64,000 nt of DNA from NORP240 sp965222175. Lineage in GTDB: Bacteria; Pseudomonadota; Gammaproteobacteria; Pseudomonadales; Pseudohongiellaceae. Where the stretch lies: positions 4,588,001 through 4,652,000 of the forward strand of contig OZ244938.1 of NCBI GenBank assembly GCA_965222175.1, written 5' to 3'. This document shows positions 60,514-64,000 of the stretch, piece after piece. The position numbers and the translations under genes are program-made. The notes under the pieces were generated by a model that saw nothing but the letters and a program-made list of their open reading frames with translations, was not told the DNA's origin and ran no database searches. Position 1 is the stretch's first letter, and each line of letters opens with the position of its first letter.

Positions 60514-61401
60514 ACCGTCCGGCAGGTCCCGCTGGGCATGGATATGCAGGTGAGGTTCGGAACTGTTGCCGGAGTTTCCCATCTGGCCGAGCGCGTCGCC
60601 GATGGCAACCTGCTGGCCTTCCCGGACCCGAACGCTGCCCAGGCGCAGATGGGCAAGGATCAGGTAAAACCCGCCACAATCGATGGCGACGTAATTTCCC
60701 GCCATCTGCTCCCGGTTCATCCGGGGTACACGATTGTCAGGAACGCCATCCACCACCCGGGCCACCGTGCCGTCGCACGGGGCAGTCAGTGGTGCCGCAA
60801 AGGTCAGGTAACGGCCGGGATCTTCCGGGCGCCAGCCCTCGACATGAAATCCCAGTGACGAAATTCTGAAGATATCCAGTGCCCGGCTTTGTCCGCGAAA
60901 ATCACTGAACCGTGGCACTGTCGGATCCAGGGTCTGCAGGTGATTATTGACTGCCGTTGTCGAGCCGCCGTTGGCAACCAGGTAGGTGCCCGATGGGAAA
61001 GGCGCGCTGATATCCACGGTGGGAACCGCAGGCAGCAGCGTGCCCTGCCAGGCCCTGACAGTGACATACAGGCCGAGGCATCCGGACACGCTGACAACCA
61101 GGATCAACAGCGTGGCCAGGATGCCGGTGTCCCAGGGGGCGGTGCTTTCCCAGCGGAGGCCGAAGAACTGGAATACCACGACGGTCAGGAAAATGCCCAG
61201 CAACCCGTAGGGAACCCAGAACGGCGGCATGGCCCAGATGGCCGTCAGCCAGAGTCCGGTAAGGGTGCCCGCCACGGCAATGACCTGTAGCGTGTAAGCC
61301 AGCCACCCGCGGGCAGGCCAGACCGCCAGCCAGATCAACAACAGCAGCGGCAGGATCAGCTGTGCCATCTGCAGGACAGCTTGTAGAACTATTGCCGGCA
61401 T
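60427..61401 (-). CDS. Membrane-anchored M23 (LytM-like) peptidase homologue
   Basis: A 324-residue protein with three to four N-terminal membrane segments (residues ~5-115) and a C-terminal M23-like domain. 'GNYVAIDCGGFYLILAHLRLGSVRVREGQQVAIGDALGQMGNSGNSSEPHLHIHAQ' retains the HLHIH metal motif. The first metal ligand pair, usually HxxxD, reads 'SRALD': Asp kept, His not evident. It may therefore be an inactive regulator of cell-wall hydrolases or use a different ligand. Convergent overlap with the glycosyltransferase gene. Confidence 0.8.
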   Translation of the reverse strand: MPAIVLQAVLQMAQLILPLLLLIWLAVWPARGWLAYTLQVIAVAGTLTGLWLTAIWAMPPFWVPYGLLGIFLTVVVFQFFGLRWESTAPWDTGILATLLILVVSVSGCLGLYVTVRAWQGTLLPAVPTVDISAPFPSGTYLVANGGSTTAVNNHLQTLDPTVPRFSDFRGQSRALDIFRISSLGFHVEGWRPEDPGRYLTFAAPLTAPCDGTVARVVDGVPDNRVPRMNREQMAGNYVAIDCGGFYLILAHLRLGSVRVREGQQVAIGDALGQMGNSGNSSEPHLHIHAQRDLPDGSPLSGEPLALTIDSRFLVRNDRFTVTGR

Positions 61402-61442
61402 GTGACAACTGCCTCCTTTTGATTGCTGATAGACCGTCAGCG

Positions 61443-62672
61443 TCAGAACAGAACGCGACAGCGGATAGTACCGCCAATGCTGTTCAGCTTCTCCAGGGCC
61501 ACCCTGCTGTATTGCACATCGATGTCCATGACCACGTATCCCACTTTGTCATTGGTCTGCAGGTATTGCGAGCTGATGTTGATACCCGTTTCCGAGAATA
61601 TACTGTTGATCTCGGAAAGTACGCCGGGCACATTTTTGTGTATGTGCAGCAGGCGATGTTTTCCCGGGTGGGCCGGCAATGCCACTTCCGGGAAGTTCAC
61701 GGCGGTAAACGTGGAACCGTTGTCGCTGTAGGTAACCAGCTTTTCAGCCACTTCGATGCCGATATTCTCCTGGGCCTCCATCGTGCTTCCGCCGATGTGG
61801 GGTGTCAGCAGGCAATTGTCGAATTCTGTCAGGCGTGAAACGAAAGGCTCGTCGTTGGATCCGGGTTCCTTCGGAAAAACATCGATAGCCGCTCCACCGA
61901 GGTGACCGGACTCCAGGGCGTCGGCCAGTGCCTCGAGATCCACCACGGTGCCGCGGGAGGCATTGATCAGGATGCCGCCGGATTTCATGGCAGCCAGTTC
62001 GGCGGCACCGATCATGTCTCGGGTCTGTGGCGTCTCAGGTACGTGCAGGCTGACGACGTCACAGCTGTTCAACAGTTCTTCCAGGCTGCCCAGCTGCGTG
62101 GCGTTACCCAGCGGCAGCTTGGTCATGATGTCGTAAAGGTACACCTTCATACCCATGGATTCCGCCAGCACACTGAGCTGGGAGCCGATATTGCCGTAGC
62201 CGATGATGCCGAGTTTCTTGCCCCGGGTTTCAAACGATCCCTTTGCCGCTTTCTCCCAGATGCCGCGATGCAGCAGCGCATTTTTTTGCGGGATGCCGCG
62301 CAGTAACAGGATCAACTGACCGATTACCAGCTCGGCGACGCTGCGGGTATTGGAGAACGGGGCATTGAACACCGGTATGCCGCGGATCAACGCGTCGGTC
62401 AGATTCACCTGGTTGGTACCGATACAGAAACAGCCCACGGCCTGGAGCCTGGTGGCTGCGGTAAAAATTTCGCTGGTCAGCTGCGTACGGGAGCGGATTC
62501 CGATGAAGTGGGCATCGGCTACCCGTTCCAACAGCTGGTCTTTCGGCAGTGCTGATTTTACGTAATCGATATTTTCGTAGCCGCTGTTTTTCAGCGTGTC
62601 TACCGCGCTCTGGTGCACACCTTCCAATAGGAGAAATCGTATCCGTTTTTTTTCAAAGGAGGTCTGCTGCAT
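61443..62672 (-). CDS. serA: D-3-phosphoglycerate dehydrogenase
   Basis: A 409-residue enzyme for the first step of serine synthesis. 'ADAHFIGIRSRTQLTSEIFTAATRLQAVGCFCIGTNQV', NAD fold 'LGIIGYGNIGSQLSVLAESMGM', 'SRGTVVDLEALADAL' and the C-terminal ACT domain ('HKNVPGVLSEINSIFSETGINI...DKVGYVVMDID') match E. coli-type SerA in length and order. ATG 62672 gives the standard N terminus; a 59-codon upstream extension is rejected. Divergent from the D-2-hydroxyglutarate dehydrogenase gene, a known functional partner. Confidence 0.96.
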   Translation of the reverse strand: MQQTSFEKKRIRFLLLEGVHQSAVDTLKNSGYENIDYVKSALPKDQLLERVADAHFIGIRSRTQLTSEIFTAATRLQAVGCFCIGTNQVNLTDALIRGIPVFNAPFSNTRSVAELVIGQLILLLRGIPQKNALLHRGIWEKAAKGSFETRGKKLGIIGYGNIGSQLSVLAESMGMKVYLYDIMTKLPLGNATQLGSLEELLNSCDVVSLHVPETPQTRDMIGAAELAAMKSGGILINASRGTVVDLEALADALESGHLGGAAIDVFPKEPGSNDEPFVSRLTEFDNCLLTPHIGGSTMEAQENIGIEVAEKLVTYSDNGSTFTAVNFPEVALPAHPGKHRLLHIHKNVPGVLSEINSIFSETGINISSQYLQTNDKVGYVVMDIDVQYSRVALEKLNSIGGTIRCRVLF

Positions 62673-62810
62673 GGGTATTCCATTCAGAAATTCAGTTGCA
62701 CATGGGTCAGGAAGGAGGTGCATGTTAACATATCGCTTCCGGGAAGCGGCCGGCCACCGGCTGATCTCTGTCCGCCAATCCCCCAATTCACAAAGCACCC
62801 AGGTTGACAC

Positions 62811-64000
62811 TTGAAAACACTGTCGGAAGAAAAGTACCGGGACATTCAATCGCGATTGCGGCAGGAATTCGGCGATGACTGCCTGAAAACCGATGCAGAG
62901 TCACTGGCGACCTACGGCAAGGACTGGACCAGCGCCTACACGCCGGATCCGCTGGCAGTGAGTTTGCCTCGTGATGTCGGGCAGGTGATTGCCCTGGTGA
63001 AGCTGGCCAACGAGCTTGATTTTTCGCTGGTACCTTCCGGTGGTCGAACCGGGCTCAGCGGTGGGGCAGTTGCCGGTAATCGCGAAGTCGTCATTGCCTT
63101 CGACCGCATGAACCGGATCCTGGACTTTGATCCCGTGGACCGCCAGGTGATCTGCGAAGCGGGCGTGGTAACCGCCCAGCTTCAGCAATTTGCCGAGGAA
63201 CAGTCCCTGTACTATCCAGTGGACTTCGCTTCGGCCGGGTCCAGTCAGATAGGTGGCAATGTCGCCACCAATGCCGGTGGCATCAAGGTGATCCGCTATG
63301 GCATGACCAGGCAATGGGTGATGGGCTTGAAAGTGGTTACCGGAACGGGGGAGCTGCTGGATCTCAACCGGGGCCTGGTGAAGAATGCCACCGGATACGA
63401 TTTTCGACACCTGTTCATCGGATCGGAAGGTACCCTGGGATTGATTGTTGAAGTTACCGTGGCATTAACCAGCCTGCCCAGGGATCCCACCGTGCTGGTG
63501 CTTGCAGTTCCGGACATGCCGGCCTGCATGGAAGTGTTGAAAAAGTTTCAACAGCAAATCCCCCTGTCAGCTTTTGAATTTTTTTCCGAGCAGGCGCTCG
63601 AACATGTAGTCCGCGAGCGGGGGCTGCAGCGGCCAATGGCAAGCCGATCGCCTTTCTATGCGTTGATCGAAATCGAAAACGACAGCGAGGAACGACTGGA
63701 GCAGGCCCTGGGTTTGTTCGAGTCCTGCCTGGACGACGGCTGGGTTGTCGATGGCACTGTCAGCCAGACAGCCGGGCAGGCTGAAAGCCTGTGGCGATTG
63801 CGTGAAGACATATCGGAGACAATTTCCCGGTATAAACCCTATAAAAATGATATTTCTGTGAAAGTGTCCAGGGTACCGGTCTTCCTCGACGAAGTGGACA
63901 GACTGGTGTCAGCCCGTTACCCGGATTTTGAAATCATCTGGTTCGGTCATATCGGTGACGGCAACGTACACCTCAATATACTGAAACCCGACGACCTGGC
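62811..64000 (+). CDS. FAD-binding oxidoreductase, D-2-hydroxyglutarate dehydrogenase-like (partial, runs off window)
   Basis: An open frame of at least 396 codons, cut by the window end. 'VIALVKLANELDFSLVPSGGRTGLSGGAVAG' and 'DFASAGSSQIGGNVATNAGGIKVIRYGMTRQWVMGLKVVTG' form the FAD_binding_4 domain; near the end 'WFGHIGDGNVHLNIL' is the FAD-oxidase C-terminal metal/substrate motif. SerA reduces 2-oxoglutarate to D-2-hydroxyglutarate as a side reaction, and D2HGDH recycles it; the divergent serA-D2HGDH pair is known in pseudomonads. The start is probably TTG 62811 with AGG upstream. The C terminus is not visible. Confidence 0.85.
   Translation, partial: MKTLSEEKYRDIQSRLRQEFGDDCLKTDAESLATYGKDWTSAYTPDPLAVSLPRDVGQVIALVKLANELDFSLVPSGGRTGLSGGAVAGNREVVIAFDRMNRILDFDPVDRQVICEAGVVTAQLQQFAEEQSLYYPVDFASAGSSQIGGNVATNAGGIKVIRYGMTRQWVMGLKVVTGTGELLDLNRGLVKNATGYDFRHLFIGSEGTLGLIVEVTVALTSLPRDPTVLVLAVPDMPACMEVLKKFQQQIPLSAFEFFSEQALEHVVRERGLQRPMASRSPFYALIEIENDSEERLEQALGLFESCLDDGWVVDGTVSQTAGQAESLWRLREDISETISRYKPYKNDISVKVSRVPVFLDEVDRLVSARYPDFEIIWFGHIGDGNVHLNILKPDDL

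Overview
The window is ordinary-GC bacterial chromosome from a gammaproteobacterium. The left 13 kb shows the Pseudomonas-type order of an ArsR-family/methyltransferase regulator next to metK, divergent from tkt-epd-pgk-fba. The TonB receptor/SapC/tryptophan-halogenase block, and the many exported heme, copper and NHL-propeller proteins, suggest a free-living, probably marine, heterotroph. I cannot place it more precisely. I see no rRNA, tRNA, CRISPR array, insertion sequence or prophage.

Layout. 0-1.5 kb: a terminator and a degenerate HD-GYP protein. 1.6-7.1 kb (minus): a methyl-cycle operon (SahR-like regulator, metK, ahcY, metF) followed by rsmE; a perfect 24-bp palindrome lies upstream. 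7.4-12.9 kb (plus): tkt-epd-pgk-fba. 12.9-24 kb: hydrolases, a lipoprotein, an SGNH-like hydrolase, a large heme-c/propeller lipoprotein, an exported methyltransferase-like protein, gamma-glutamyltransferase and an MFS exporter. 24.6-37 kb: two of three copies of a two-gene module, with a CopC-like protein, a molybdenum hydroxylase pair, a methyltransferase, an NHL propeller and a GntR regulator. 37.7-46.8 kb: a secreted protein, SapC, DUF6445, tryptophan halogenase, TonB receptor and an unknown protein. 47-54 kb: a TPR-like exported protein, the third module copy, an HSL-type hydrolase and an MDR oxidoreductase. 54.8-64 kb: an exported FAH-fold protein, CapA, a 2OG-Fe(II) oxygenase, an LpxH-like phosphatase with an MJ1255-type glycosyltransferase, a membrane M23 protein, and divergent serA and D-2-hydroxyglutarate dehydrogenase (cut by the window end).

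The most notable content is the three-copy module at about 24.8-27.4, 33.3-35.7 and 49.5-51.9 kb. Each copy pairs an exported protein carrying one CxxCH heme site and a PHM/DBM-type dicopper monooxygenase domain (HH, H, HxH and Met ligands all visible) with an exported beta-rich companion of no family known to me, marked by a conserved 'GW..N.DGS....FGY.N.N' N-terminal signature. In every copy a strong hairpin sits between the two genes. Copy A is followed by a CopC-like protein and copy B by an NHL propeller resembling the lyase half of animal PAM. I infer a periplasmic copper/heme oxidation system that has diversified by duplication.

A second theme is the number of intergenic short tandem repeats with different units (8, 21, 7, about 12, 16 and 6 bp). 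Most lie just upstream of a gene, and the 8-bp array before pgk repeats a Shine-Dalgarno core in nearly every unit.
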